This document shows positions 18,619 through 27,459 of a stretch of DNA of 64,000 bases, piece by piece. This DNA comes from Alphaproteobacteria bacterium AO1-B. GTDB taxonomy: Bacteria; Pseudomonadota; Alphaproteobacteria; Rhizobiales; Stappiaceae. Positions within the stretch are counted from its first letter, which is position 1. The number at the start of each line of letters is the position of its first letter. Position numbers and translations under genes: made by a program. The stretch is from positions 744,001-808,000 of the forward strand of contig MLAX01000001.1 of the NCBI GenBank assembly GCA_001890945.1. The letters are read 5' to 3'. The notes under the pieces are model-generated. The model saw only the letters and a list, made by a program, of their open reading frames with translations. It did not search any database and had not been told where the DNA came from.

Positions 18619-19530
18619 CTATCGAGCGCGCAACATCATAACGTTGCCGCCAATGACGCAGGCGAGGCCGCCGATTGCGAGCGGCGTCCACTGGTAGCCT
18701 TCAAAGATCGTTGACAGCGCCAGCGCAACAATCGGGAACAGCACTGTGGCGTATCCGGCTCGCGCGGAGCCGATCCGTCCAAGGAGCGTCAGGTAGGATG
18801 CAAATGCAATGACCGAGGCAACCAAGGCCAGGTAGATTAGGCTGCCGATGTATGGCAGCGTCCAGTCAACCGCAAAACTTTGCCCACGGATTGCAGAAAA
18901 TAGTCCGAGGAATATCATCCCATAGACCATTCCCCAGGCAGTTGCGGGCATGACCCCAATCCCGCGGCGTTGTGTATCAGCGGACAACATGTTGCCAAAG
19001 CAGAACGACAAGGTCCCACAGATACAAAATCCCAACCCGATCGCGACACTTGTATCGAACTGCGTTCCGGCCATCTCCGGCAAAAACATCAGCGCAATGC
19101 CTGCGACGCCGAGAAAGCCAGCGGCCAGAGTGAGTGCACTCGGGCGTTGACGGAAGAGAACAAGTCCCAGAAAGACGTTAAAGACAGACGCCGTTGAAAA
19201 CACCACGGCCAAAAGCCCGGAGGGTAGATAGGCAGCGCCATAGTAGAACAGGGTGAAGTTCGTTGAAAACAAGAGCGCGCCAAGTCCGGCGAAGCGAATG
19301 TGATCTTTCAGAGGAAAGGTCAGGGAATAACCTCTCATGCGAACCCAGGCCATCATCATCGCTGCGGCAACTACGAAGCGCCAAAAGACAGACACTTCCG
19401 GGGCGACACCGGAGATCTGTCCTTTCATCGCAATCCAGCTGAAGCCCCAGGCAAAAACCGTGGCGGCATAGAGACCAAGGTCAGTGGAGTCCATACCGGA
19501 CCGGTTCAGCGTTGGCTGGGCAATGCTCAT
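18619..19530 (-). CDS. EamA/DMT-family transporter
   Basis: Inner-membrane protein of 303 aa with ten hydrophobic segments arranged as two EamA repeats, the fold of drug/metabolite exporters such as RhaT/YdcZ-like and amino-acid exporters. ATG 19530 (MSIAQPTLNRSG) is chosen over the extended frame to 19563 because the short N-terminus places the first membrane helix as usual. The substrate cannot be read from the sequence. The adjacent LysR regulators are possible controllers. Confidence 0.8.
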   Translation of the reverse strand: MSIAQPTLNRSGMDSTDLGLYAATVFAWGFSWIAMKGQISGVAPEVSVFWRFVVAAAMMMAWVRMRGYSLTFPLKDHIRFAGLGALLFSTNFTLFYYGAAYLPSGLLAVVFSTASVFNVFLGLVLFRQRPSALTLAAGFLGVAGIALMFLPEMAGTQFDTSVAIGLGFCICGTLSFCFGNMLSADTQRRGIGVMPATAWGMVYGMIFLGLFSAIRGQSFAVDWTLPYIGSLIYLALVASVIAFASYLTLLGRIGSARAGYATVLFPIVALALSTIFEGYQWTPLAIGGLACVIGGNVMMLRAR

Positions 19531-19712
19531 GGGAGATACTCGTTTGTGCAGGAACAAGCACAATTTGAGCTTCAGAATACTTCAGCGCAAATGATAGTTT
19601 TTGATGAGATGATCAGCTCTGTGAATGGGAGCGGGTGTCCTGCGATGCGCCGCCCGACGACACGAAGGCTTCAGGCGGCACAGATTTTTCAGTTAGGGAA
19701 CGCCCGGATTTC

Positions 19713-20849
19713 CTAAAGCACGAGATTGTGCCTACCGACCTTCTTGATGTCCGTCTCGCCGCAAAGGCCCATGGTGACATCAAGTTCCTTGTGCATGATC
19801 TCAAGGACTTGGCGAACGCCAGGCTTGCCCATAGCGCCAAGACCGTAGATGAAAGCGCGTCCGATGTAGGTGCTGTGGGCCCCCATGGCGACAGCCTTGA
19901 AGACATCTTGGCCGGAGCGGATGCCGCCATCGACGTGAACTTCAACTTTGTCGCCAACGGTGTCGACGATATCCCGCAAGATGTCATAGGAGGCGAGGGC
20001 GCCATCCAGCTGCCGGCCGCCGTGGTTCGACACAACGATCGCATCTGCACCGAGATCCGCTGCAATCCTGGCATCTTCAACGTCGTTAATGCCTTTCAGG
20101 ATCAGTTTACGGTCCCAGTGTTTTTTGACCCACTCGACTGACGACCAGTCTAGCGTCGGGTCGAACTGGCTGGCCGTCCATTCGGCAAGCGAAGTCATAT
20201 CTTCAACACCAGAAACATGACCTACGATGTTGCCGAACTCGCGCCGCTTGGTTTGCAGCATGTTCCAGCACCAGCGTGGCTTGAAGGCAAGATCAACGAG
20301 CACATGCGGCTTCGGTTTTGGCGGTGTACTGAGACCGTTCTTGATATCGCGGTGCCGTTGACCAAGAACCTGAAGATCCAGCGTCAGGACAAGAGCCGAA
20401 CAGCCAGCCGTGTGAGCGCGTTTCATCAGGTTCTCAGAAAAGCCTCGATCACGCATGACATAGAGTTGGAACCAGAACGGGTTTTTGGTGTGTTCGGCAA
20501 CATCCTCGATGGAGCAAACGCTCATTGTTGAAAGTGTGAACGGCACTCCGAATTCTTCGGCAGCTTGTGCTGCCAGGATTTCACCGTCTGCATGCTGCAT
20601 CCCGGTCAACCCGACCGGTGCGAGTGCCACAGGCATAGCGACATCCTGTCCGATCATGGTTGTTTTGACCGATCGGTTGTCGATGTTGCGCGCAACGCGC
20701 TGGCGCAGCTTTTGCCTTTGAAATGCCGCCTCGTTGTCCCAATAGGTGCTTTGGGTCCAGGACCCCGTGTCGGCATAGTCATAAAACATTTTCGGGACCC
20801 GCCGTTTGGCAAGAGCCTGCATGTCGGCGACGTCGGTTACAATCGGCAT
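19713..20849 (-). CDS. lldD: FMN-dependent L-lactate dehydrogenase (alpha-hydroxy-acid dehydrogenase) LldD
   Basis: Oxidises L-lactate to pyruvate, feeding electrons to the respiratory chain through FMN. The TIM-barrel enzyme (378 aa) shows MFYDYADTGS at the N-terminus, the FMN-site segment ALAPVGLTG, the membrane/substrate loop region TPPKPKPHV, the catalytic His in SNHGGRQLDG, and HVDGGIRSGQDVFKA plus IGRAFIYG. GGGGA lies before the ATG. A GntR/FadR regulator starts the operon 16 bp upstream, which is the classic lldR-lldD arrangement. Confidence 0.88.
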   Translation of the reverse strand: MPIVTDVADMQALAKRRVPKMFYDYADTGSWTQSTYWDNEAAFQRQKLRQRVARNIDNRSVKTTMIGQDVAMPVALAPVGLTGMQHADGEILAAQAAEEFGVPFTLSTMSVCSIEDVAEHTKNPFWFQLYVMRDRGFSENLMKRAHTAGCSALVLTLDLQVLGQRHRDIKNGLSTPPKPKPHVLVDLAFKPRWCWNMLQTKRREFGNIVGHVSGVEDMTSLAEWTASQFDPTLDWSSVEWVKKHWDRKLILKGINDVEDARIAADLGADAIVVSNHGGRQLDGALASYDILRDIVDTVGDKVEVHVDGGIRSGQDVFKAVAMGAHSTYIGRAFIYGLGAMGKPGVRQVLEIMHKELDVTMGLCGETDIKKVGRHNLVL

Positions 20850-20865
20850 ATCGTTTTCCCCTGAG

Positions 20866-21642
20866 CTATTTTTTTACGGCTCGATCGGAAGCTTGTGTGC
20901 GGCGCAGATCGGCCAGTTTCTCGCGCTGATCCAGCTGTTCCTTGGCAGCGAGTGTGGCGCGAACATAATCAATGTGTTCTTCCGCGCAGCGCTGCGCGAG
21001 CTTCGGATCTCCAGCGGCAATCGCCTCAAACACCGCCTTGTGCTGTTTCAGCACTTCAGCCCGTGCCGATGTGTGATGGTAGAGACGGCCTCTGTTCAGA
21101 AAGACCCCGTTTTCGAAAAGCCGGTAGCAGGAGTGGAGCGTGTGCAGCAGTACCACGTTGTGTGCGGCTTCCCCGACAGCATGATGGAACTCCACATCCA
21201 GACGACTTTCAACAAGAGGGTCATCCGCTGCGTACGCGGTGTCCATCTGCTCAACGATGTCACTTAGCCTGCGGATATCCGAAGGAGCTGCGCGCATGGC
21301 CGCCATAGATGAGGCCTGACCCTCAATGCCTCGGCGGAAATCAAAATAGTCGCTCACCGCAGATGGGTGCCGGGAGATCAATTGAACGATTGCTTCGGAA
21401 AAAATCGGGCCAATGAGGTCACAAACAAATGTTCCGCCCCCCTGACGGGCTTCAATAAGGTCCCGGTCTTCCAAAGTTTTAAGCGCATCCCGCAACACGG
21501 GTCGGGACACATGAAGCTGCTCTGCCAACACGCGTTCCGCCGGCAGCCGGTCACCGGATTGAAGGACCCCCTTGAGGATCAGTTCTTCAATTTGATCGAC
21601 GGCAGCGTCGGCCGTTTTATGAGTGTCTATCGGTTGAAACAT
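20866..21642 (-). CDS. lldR: GntR/FadR-family regulator, LldR-like
   Basis: DNA-binding regulator of 258 aa. Winged helix at about 15-80 (SGDRLPAERVLAEQLHVSRP, LRDALKTLEDRDLIEARQGGGTFV) and an all-helical FCD effector domain from about 95 with the metal/ligand-binding His pattern (EFHHAVGEAAHN). It directly precedes lldD, so L-lactate is the likely effector. A near-perfect 27-bp palindrome lies 46 bp upstream of its start. Symbol by context and family; the effector is inferred. Confidence 0.75.
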   Translation of the reverse strand: MFQPIDTHKTADAAVDQIEELILKGVLQSGDRLPAERVLAEQLHVSRPVLRDALKTLEDRDLIEARQGGGTFVCDLIGPIFSEAIVQLISRHPSAVSDYFDFRRGIEGQASSMAAMRAAPSDIRRLSDIVEQMDTAYAADDPLVESRLDVEFHHAVGEAAHNVVLLHTLHSCYRLFENGVFLNRGRLYHHTSARAEVLKQHKAVFEAIAAGDPKLAQRCAEEHIDYVRATLAAKEQLDQREKLADLRRTQASDRAVKK

Positions 21643-21687
21643 CGATTTTTACGCTGTGATTACCATGCGAAAATAGTCGAGCCGATA

Positions 21688-21714
21688 AAATTGGTCAAAT
21701 AATTTAGCCAATTT
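21688..21714. promoter_or_regulatory. LldR/GntR operator, 27-bp palindrome
   Basis: Outer arms AAATTGG and CCAATTT and inner arms AAAT and ATTT are centred on one A, with only a 2-base mismatch between them. FadR-family sites carry TGGT/ACCA-type cores, and LldR sites in enterobacteria carry AATTGG/CCAATT. It lies between the divergent lldRD operon and the DUF3422 gene and can control either. Confidence 0.7.
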
Positions 21715-21854
21715 TCAGATCGCAGCTAGTGCAAACAAACAAAAAGGCCGCACGTGCGCTTATGTCATCTTTCAAGAAATTCAAAATGCCTGTGGTCTTG
21801 AGCAATCGAAACCGCCATGCTGTACCGGCTGTTGAGCGCAAGGAGGGGCTGTCG

Positions 21855-23168
21855 TTGGAAAAAAACCTGGATACCGGTGGCGCATTGCCCACATTCCGCG
21901 CGTCACCTCTAAGGCAAAAGGTTCTCGGTGAAGTTCACGCGCGGCCTTTCCGGCCACTTGCGACCCCGCGAACAGTTCTCCACTACGCCTTTCTGACCAG
22001 CAGTGATGAGGCGGCAGGTGACAAGGAATGGCTGAAAGAGTTCTGTACATCCAGAGGAGTGGCCGGCCCGGCCGATGGAGCGCGGTATCACACTCTGGAG
22101 TTCGGTGAGGGGCACTTGAGCTGGGAGCAGCACGCCGAATTCACCACCTATACCTGGGATGGCTCAGCTGATCTTGACCACTTGTTTGGTGCGCCTCCGG
22201 CGGGCCACCCTTTTGGGGCAGCGTTCCGGGCACCAGGCGAGTTGCTCGTTGCTGTGCGTCTAGAGCTGAGGGAAGAAATTGATGAAAGCCGCTGGCGGCC
22301 CACCTTCGAAGAAGGCAGCCTGACGGTCTCATCGCTCGAGCGCGGACAAGCGACCGTCGCAACGGACTTTCGTCAGGATGGAGACGGATTGTCCCGGTTT
22401 CTTGTGTTGAACCACTCCATGAGCGACGTGCAGACCGGGGCGATTGTTCAACGGCTTCTGGAACTCGAGACCTATCGAACACTGGCAATGCTGGGCCTGT
22501 TCGAGGCGAACACCCTGTCGCCCGATATCCGGAAGTTTGAGATAGAGCTTGCCGCTTTGACCGAACAAATGAAAACAGCAACTGGCCTCGACAGCAATCG
22601 AAACCTGCTCAACAAGTTCACGGAATTAGCAGCTTCGCTGGAGGCCGGCGCAACAGCGAGCACCTTCCGCTTTGGTGCGAGCCGCGCTTATTATGAGATC
22701 GTGAAAATTCGATTGTCTGCCCTTCAAGAAGAGGCCATGCCGGGCGAGTTGACGATGTCGTCTTTTTTATCCCGCAGGTTGTCGCCTGCGATGCGCACCT
22801 GTCAGGCTATTGAAGATCGTCAGGCGATGCTGTCGCGCAAGTTAGCAAGAGCGACTAATTTGCTGCGCACGCGGGTTGATGTGGATCTGGAACAGCAAAA
22901 CCGCTCACTTCTGGAATCCATGAACAGGCGGGCACGGCTGCAGTTGCGTCTGCAGCAGACGGTTGAAGGTCTGTCGGTCGCAGCTGTCAGCTATTATATC
23001 GTGGGTCTGTTTTCCTATTTGGCAAAGGGGGCAAGCGGATCGGGGCTTCCGTTACCGCAGCCTTCAGTCACAACGGCAATCGCCGTACCGGTTGTTGTCT
23101 TGTTCATTTGGTGGACGGTGCGCAGAATACGGGCACATCACGTCAAACAGGACAAAGACGACCTTTAA
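21855..23168 (+). CDS. DUF3422 family protein with C-terminal membrane helices
   Basis: Protein of 437 aa from a TTG start. DUF3422 is recognised by LGEVHARPFRPLATP near the N-terminus; the C-terminus has two membrane helices (VEGLSVAAVSYYIVGLFSYL and a final TTAIAVPVVVLFIWW). Function is unknown; the family is widespread in alpha- and betaproteobacteria. The frame is open from GTG 21729, but TTG 21855 has AAGGAGG 8 bp upstream and gives the usual family length. The gene is divergent from lldRD and shares its operator region. Confidence 0.75.
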   Translation: MEKNLDTGGALPTFRASPLRQKVLGEVHARPFRPLATPRTVLHYAFLTSSDEAAGDKEWLKEFCTSRGVAGPADGARYHTLEFGEGHLSWEQHAEFTTYTWDGSADLDHLFGAPPAGHPFGAAFRAPGELLVAVRLELREEIDESRWRPTFEEGSLTVSSLERGQATVATDFRQDGDGLSRFLVLNHSMSDVQTGAIVQRLLELETYRTLAMLGLFEANTLSPDIRKFEIELAALTEQMKTATGLDSNRNLLNKFTELAASLEAGATASTFRFGASRAYYEIVKIRLSALQEEAMPGELTMSSFLSRRLSPAMRTCQAIEDRQAMLSRKLARATNLLRTRVDVDLEQQNRSLLESMNRRARLQLRLQQTVEGLSVAAVSYYIVGLFSYLAKGASGSGLPLPQPSVTTAIAVPVVVLFIWWTVRRIRAHHVKQDKDDL

Positions 23169-23180
23169 TTCTCGCAAAAT

Positions 23181-23211
23181 AAAAGGCCGGGTCTGAAACC
23201 CGGCCCTTCTT
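23181..23211. terminator. Bidirectional terminator (DUF3422 gene / cytochrome c gene)
   Basis: Stem GGCCGGGT / ACCCGGCC with a 5-nt loop. The plus strand continues CTTCTT, the minus strand TTTTATTTTG. It sits between two convergent stops. Confidence 0.85.
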
Positions 23212-23228
23212 GAATTTGAGGAACGAAC

Positions 23229-23627
23229 TTAGTTCGTTGTTCCGTCTTCGCTGTATTGTGCCAGATATGCGATCACATCGGCACGATCTTCGTCTTTGCG
23301 AAGACCGGCGAAAGCCATGCGGCCTTTCGGGATGACGTCACGCGGCTTCAAGAGGTAGGCGTCAAGGGTCTCTACGTCCCACACGCGGCCTTCACCTGCG
23401 CCTTCCATCAGGCTGGGTGAATACTTGTAGCCTTCGATTGTGCCCCAAGCGCGCCCAACGACGCCATTGAGTTGCGGACCAACTTTGTTTTTCGCGTCTT
23501 CGCCTACGGCATGGCAAGCCGCGCATTTTCTGAATACTTTTTCGCCATTGGCCGGGTCGCCCTCAGCGCTGGCTTGTGCCGTAAATGCAATTAGCGCAGT
23601 GCCGGCGATCATCAGCAGTCGCTTCAT
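23229..23627 (-). CDS. Class I c-type cytochrome (cytochrome c2-like)
   Basis: Periplasmic electron carrier, 132 aa. Signal peptide 1-21 (cleavage ASA-EGD), haem motif CAACH (Cys35, Cys38, His39) and distal Met94 in KGRMAFAG. Internal KVGPQLNGVVGRAWG and YSPSLM match mitochondrial-like cytochrome c552/c2. ATG 23627 with GGGAGA upstream is preferred over the longer frame, as it begins the signal peptide. The partner oxidase or dehydrogenase is not in the window; LldD nearby is a lactate dehydrogenase but direct pairing is not shown. Confidence 0.87.
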   Translation of the reverse strand: MKRLLMIAGTALIAFTAQASAEGDPANGEKVFRKCAACHAVGEDAKNKVGPQLNGVVGRAWGTIEGYKYSPSLMEGAGEGRVWDVETLDAYLLKPRDVIPKGRMAFAGLRKDEDRADVIAYLAQYSEDGTTN

Positions 23628-23763
23628 GTGTATCTCCCTCAAATTGGGCAATGACTGCCCCTTCACAAATCAACAGTATGTTGCGTGTCGATGCAAGCGA
23701 CGCGCCGTCGCAGGCAACACCAAGACACAGTTGCACCAAATTCGATCCGCGAAAGCTTCTCCC

Positions 23764-24708
23764 TCAGCTCGCTTTCGCAGCTCTCGGCCGGTGTAGCCAA
23801 TCCTCCAAACCGGCATCCCAATAAGGCGAAGAGCCGTAAAGGGCAGCAAGGAAGTCTATAAACACCCGAACTTTCGCAGGCAGGAACTGCCGGCTTGGGT
23901 ATACCGCATATAGCCCCACATCTTTGGAGGCCCTATACTCAGGCAAAAGGATTTGCAGCTTTCCCTCACGCAACTCCGGTCCGATGTCCCAAGTCGATCT
24001 CAACGCAATTCCGACGCCTGATAAAAGGCATTCACGGACCACTTCGCTGGAGTTCGTCTTGACCGGCGATTGCGTCCGCACGGTCTCGATTCCGTTCGGG
24101 CCTGCCAGACGCCATGGATCCTGATTGGCAGCTGCCAATGTCACGTGATTGGCAAGGAGATCGTCGATGGACTGAGGCGTGCCGTATCTTTCCAGATACT
24201 CGGGACTCGCGCACAAGATGCGATGAACCGGAGCAAGACGCCTAGCAACGAGGCTTGAATCACTGAGTTCTGCGATCCGAATTGCCAGGTCATAGCCTTC
24301 GCCAACGATGTCAACGAACTCGTCCGACAGGTCCAGATTGATGGAAAGATCCGGATTGTTGGTTAAAAACTTACCGACGTGTGGAGCAATGTGCAGTCGT
24401 CCAAAGGAAGTGGGGACAGCAACTTTCAGGTGACCGCGTGCTTTTGCGGATCCGCGGGACACGAATGATTCAGCTTCTTCAACAGAAGCAAGGATCGCGA
24501 TTACGCGTTCATAAAAGCCTTGGCCGGCTTCTGTCATTGCAATCTGGCGCGTGGTCCGTTGAAGCAGGCGGCTGCCGAGTTTTTCTTCAAGTCGGCGAAT
24601 GCGTTTGGAAACAACGGCCGGTGACAGGTTCATTTCGCGGCCCGCCGCCGACATGCTGCCCGCACTCACGACCCTTGCGAAAATCTCCATATCCGTCAGG
24701 TTGCTCAT
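23764..24708 (-). CDS. LysR-family regulator
   Basis: Transcription factor of 314 aa. The winged helix (MEIFARVVSAGSMSAAGREMNLSP, VSKRIRRLEEKLGSRLLQRTTR) is of the common CrgA/DmlR type in which the helix region carries AVVSKRIRRLE. The effector domain follows (GRLHIAPHVGKFL, DLAIRIAELSDSSLVARRLAP). ATG 24708 is the family start. A 15-bp palindrome lies 16 bp upstream. No target is evident; it lies between the cytochrome gene and the ClC gene, all on the minus strand. Confidence 0.83.
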   Translation of the reverse strand: MSNLTDMEIFARVVSAGSMSAAGREMNLSPAVVSKRIRRLEEKLGSRLLQRTTRQIAMTEAGQGFYERVIAILASVEEAESFVSRGSAKARGHLKVAVPTSFGRLHIAPHVGKFLTNNPDLSINLDLSDEFVDIVGEGYDLAIRIAELSDSSLVARRLAPVHRILCASPEYLERYGTPQSIDDLLANHVTLAAANQDPWRLAGPNGIETVRTQSPVKTNSSEVVRECLLSGVGIALRSTWDIGPELREGKLQILLPEYRASKDVGLYAVYPSRQFLPAKVRVFIDFLAALYGSSPYWDAGLEDWLHRPRAAKAS

Positions 24709-24723
24709 ATTTAGACTCTCAGA

Positions 24724-24738
24724 ACACAACAGTTGTGT
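24724..24738. promoter_or_regulatory. 15-bp perfect palindrome before LysR gene
   Basis: ACACAAC-A-GTTGTGT, 16 bp before the regulator start codon. A likely autoregulatory or target operator. Confidence 0.45.
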
Positions 24739-24924
24739 GTTTGTATCGGTTTAGCCGCGCTCGAAACCGGCCGTATTCAAATTTCTTTGGCCGTCGGAAT
24801 TTATTACGCGTTTTCAGCTCATTCAGATCAGATAGGGGCCGCAAACTGGAAGGAAACCTCTTAATGTCGGCTGTCCTGTCCCTTTTCCGAACTTCAAAAA
24901 GGCCTGCAGGCAGCTGAATGAGGC

Positions 24925-26277
24925 TTAGCTTTTTCGTGTGCCAAGTTGGACCGGGGTTTTGTCTGGCTCAGCATCCGGGGCCTGTCCGGCAAGTCTCAAG
25001 GTCCGTTCCAGCAACTGCTCATAGATAGGCCGTCCGCCCAGATGATGCGCGGTCAATGCTGCAACGGTGCAGGTTACAAGGACCGGCAGGATCAGCGCAT
25101 AAGCGCCGGTGAGCTCCATGACCAGGACCACTCCGACCAGTGGCGCGCGAACGGAAGCTGCAAAAAAACCACCCATGGCCGCAATCGCACAGGCGGCTTT
25201 GAAGTCGGCATCACCGACCGGGATAATGTCTGTCGTGATTGCTCCGAACGCCAATCCTGCGCAGGTCGCAATCGACAACATCGGGGCAAAAATCCCGCCC
25301 GGCACGCCCGAGGCATATGAAAAAAGCACGCCGCCGAACCGGAACAAGGTCAGCAGCAAAAGTGCGAGAATACCGTAATCCTTGGTGACGAGATCCCGGA
25401 CGAGATCCTCGCCGCCGCCCGTTGCATCGGGAAACGCGACAAGCAATATGCCAGTCGCAGCGCCAATCATCATGGCAGGGATCCAGCGCGCGCCCTTTGG
25501 AATGGCGTGGAAGAGGTCCATGACCCTTAATAGCGCCCAATTGAAAAAGACGCCCAGGAACCCGAGGCACACGCCCAAGAGCCCAAGAAGGGGAAAACTC
25601 CAGACCGGGATGTAAGTGACTTCAATGAGGAGTGGCGGGCCGATATGCGTCAATTGTTCGGTGATGGCCGCGCTCAGAATCGATGCGATGATGACGGCCA
25701 TGTAGGTCCGGTAGCCAAAGGGAAACTGCCGGCGGGTTTCTTCGACAATAAAGAGGATCGCTGCGAGCGGTGCATTGAACGCCGCCGCCAGCCCTGCGGC
25801 AGCACCTGCCGCGAGCAGCCCCTTATGGTCTGCCGACTGCAATCCTTGTGATCTGGAAAGCGCTTCTGCGGTCATCGCGCCCATATGAATGGTTGGCCCT
25901 TCGCGGCCGAGAACCAAACCGGAGCCGAGTGCGAGCAGGCCGCCAAAAAATTTCACCACGAGAACCCGTGCCCAATGCAGCGGGCGTTTGTCTTCCATCG
26001 CCCCTTCAATTTCCTGGATGCCGCTGCCAGCGGCTTCTGGAGCAAAGCGGGCGACGAGAAAAAAGGCTCCGGTGACGCAAACCGCGGAGACGACCGCAGA
26101 GACGACATAAGTTAGCATGCTCGAGCCGATGCTCGCGCGCAGGTTGGCATAGGTCGAGATGAGAATTTCCACACCGGAGTGGAAACCGGTGGCCAGACCG
26201 CCGACAAGAATCCCAACAAGAGCAGCCTTCAGAAAGTACGGAGTGTCTGAGGTTTTCAGCAAATTTTGGGCTTCCAA
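24925..26277 (-). CDS. ClC-family chloride channel/antiporter
   Basis: Membrane protein of about 450 aa that moves Cl- (often in exchange for H+). The three ion-pathway motifs are present: GSGIQEIEG, GREGPTIHMGA (with the gating glutamate) and GGIFAPML. It lacks cytoplasmic CBS domains. The N-terminal start is uncertain: TTG 26277 opens the frame, and TTG 26262 with GGAAG upstream is an alternative; no ATG lies before the first helix. Only the second of the two usual acid-resistance contexts could be guessed; there is no neighbour to support it. Confidence 0.85.
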   Translation of the reverse strand: MEAQNLLKTSDTPYFLKAALVGILVGGLATGFHSGVEILISTYANLRASIGSSMLTYVVSAVVSAVCVTGAFFLVARFAPEAAGSGIQEIEGAMEDKRPLHWARVLVVKFFGGLLALGSGLVLGREGPTIHMGAMTAEALSRSQGLQSADHKGLLAAGAAAGLAAAFNAPLAAILFIVEETRRQFPFGYRTYMAVIIASILSAAITEQLTHIGPPLLIEVTYIPVWSFPLLGLLGVCLGFLGVFFNWALLRVMDLFHAIPKGARWIPAMMIGAATGILLVAFPDATGGGEDLVRDLVTKDYGILALLLLTLFRFGGVLFSYASGVPGGIFAPMLSIATCAGLAFGAITTDIIPVGDADFKAACAIAAMGGFFAASVRAPLVGVVLVMELTGAYALILPVLVTCTVAALTAHHLGGRPIYEQLLERTLRLAGQAPDAEPDKTPVQLGTRKS

Positions 26278-26387
26278 GAGTATGCGAGAGACCGAAGTTT
26301 AACTGTGGCGGAGCGATGAGCATAGTTTCGCACCGATTTCACTATTGCAGCAAGAAGTCGATCGCAGGCCGCACCCGCTCAAACGCA

Positions 26388-26415
26388 AAAACGCGCAGCT
26401 GAAGCCGCGCGTTTT
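26388..26415 (-). terminator. Intrinsic terminator of the L,D-transpeptidase gene
   Basis: Perfect 9-bp stem AAAACGCGC / GCGCGTTTT with a 10-nt loop, T-run (TTTTT) on the minus strand. It lies 26 bp beyond the gene's stop. Confidence 0.8.
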
Positions 26416-26440
26416 GGATGGCTGTTGCGGGTGGCCGCCT

Positions 26441-27211
26441 TTAGATGACGTGCACCGTTGTGCCAACGCCGACCCGCTCGTAAAGATCAATGACATCTTC
26501 ATTGCGCATGCGGATGCAGCCGGAGGAGACGGCGTGCCCGATCGTCCAAGGCTGGTTGGAGCCATGGATCCGGTAAAGTGTGGAGCCAAGATATAGGGCG
26601 CGTGCGCCAAGCGGGTTGTCTGGTCCGCCTGCCATGAAGACCGGCAATTCCGGCCGGCGTTTGCGCATGGCTGCCGGTGGGCGCCAATCCGGCCACTCGG
26701 CCTTGCGGGTGACCTTGTGCGACCCGGCCCATTCAAAGCCCGGCTTTCCAACACCAACACCATACCTGCGGGCGGTCCCATCATTCTGGATGAGGTAGAG
26801 ATACCGGGCATTTGTGTCGATCACGATCGTGCCCGGCTTGTACTTGCTGTCATAGCTGACGATTGTCGGCAAAAACTGCGGAGCAACCTGGCGGGTCTGA
26901 GTACGCTGTTGTGGCTGCTGCCGAACGGGCTGTTGACGCGGCGACCACCAATTGGCCCGCTGAACACGAGGCTGTTGGACCTGGCGTTGAACCCGAGGCT
27001 GCTGGACTTGCCGCCGCGTGGGGGCAGCGGTGCGCCGCTGCACACGCGGCTGGAGCTGCAGCATCCACGGTTCGGTGAGATTTGGGCTCAGGACGAGCGG
27101 CGGAGGTGACACCTGTCCAGCTGCGGCAGGACCGGACGCAAACCCGCTGGCCACAAAAGCGAGACCAGCTGCAATCACCGCGACAGGCACGGATTTGGAT
27201 AATGAGAACAT
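26441..27211 (-). CDS. L,D-transpeptidase (YkuD/ErfK family)
   Basis: Exported enzyme that cross-links peptidoglycan or ties proteins to it through meso-DAP. Signal peptide at 1-32, then an Arg/Gln-rich linker (about 53-108) containing two exact nine-residue repeats (RQVQQPRVQ, 67-84), then the YkuD domain from about 125. The catalytic site His216...His226-x5-Cys232 with SSGCIRM is intact. The positively charged linker probably binds anionic cell-wall polymers. No neighbouring substrate gene. Confidence 0.85.
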   Translation of the reverse strand: MFSLSKSVPVAVIAAGLAFVASGFASGPAAAGQVSPPPLVLSPNLTEPWMLQLQPRVQRRTAAPTRRQVQQPRVQRQVQQPRVQRANWWSPRQQPVRQQPQQRTQTRQVAPQFLPTIVSYDSKYKPGTIVIDTNARYLYLIQNDGTARRYGVGVGKPGFEWAGSHKVTRKAEWPDWRPPAAMRKRRPELPVFMAGGPDNPLGARALYLGSTLYRIHGSNQPWTIGHAVSSGCIRMRNEDVIDLYERVGVGTTVHVI

Positions 27212-27459
27212 GGCACAACTCGTTACTTATGGATAACCACGTTCAGCGGAACTTTCGCCCCGCCGGTTAACGGATTGGCAACGATGATAGGTGTGCGGGC
27301 TGTGCCAAAGATGAATCAACGGCATCTGGTGCCGACATTCGGCATTTATGGTTAGTTCTTGGTTGAAGAACGATATGAATCGAACCTTAACATGAAAGAC
27401 GTGCTGCTCAGAGCGGGTTTCTTGCCATTGAGAACATGAAGGTTTTGATGAAAGGATGG

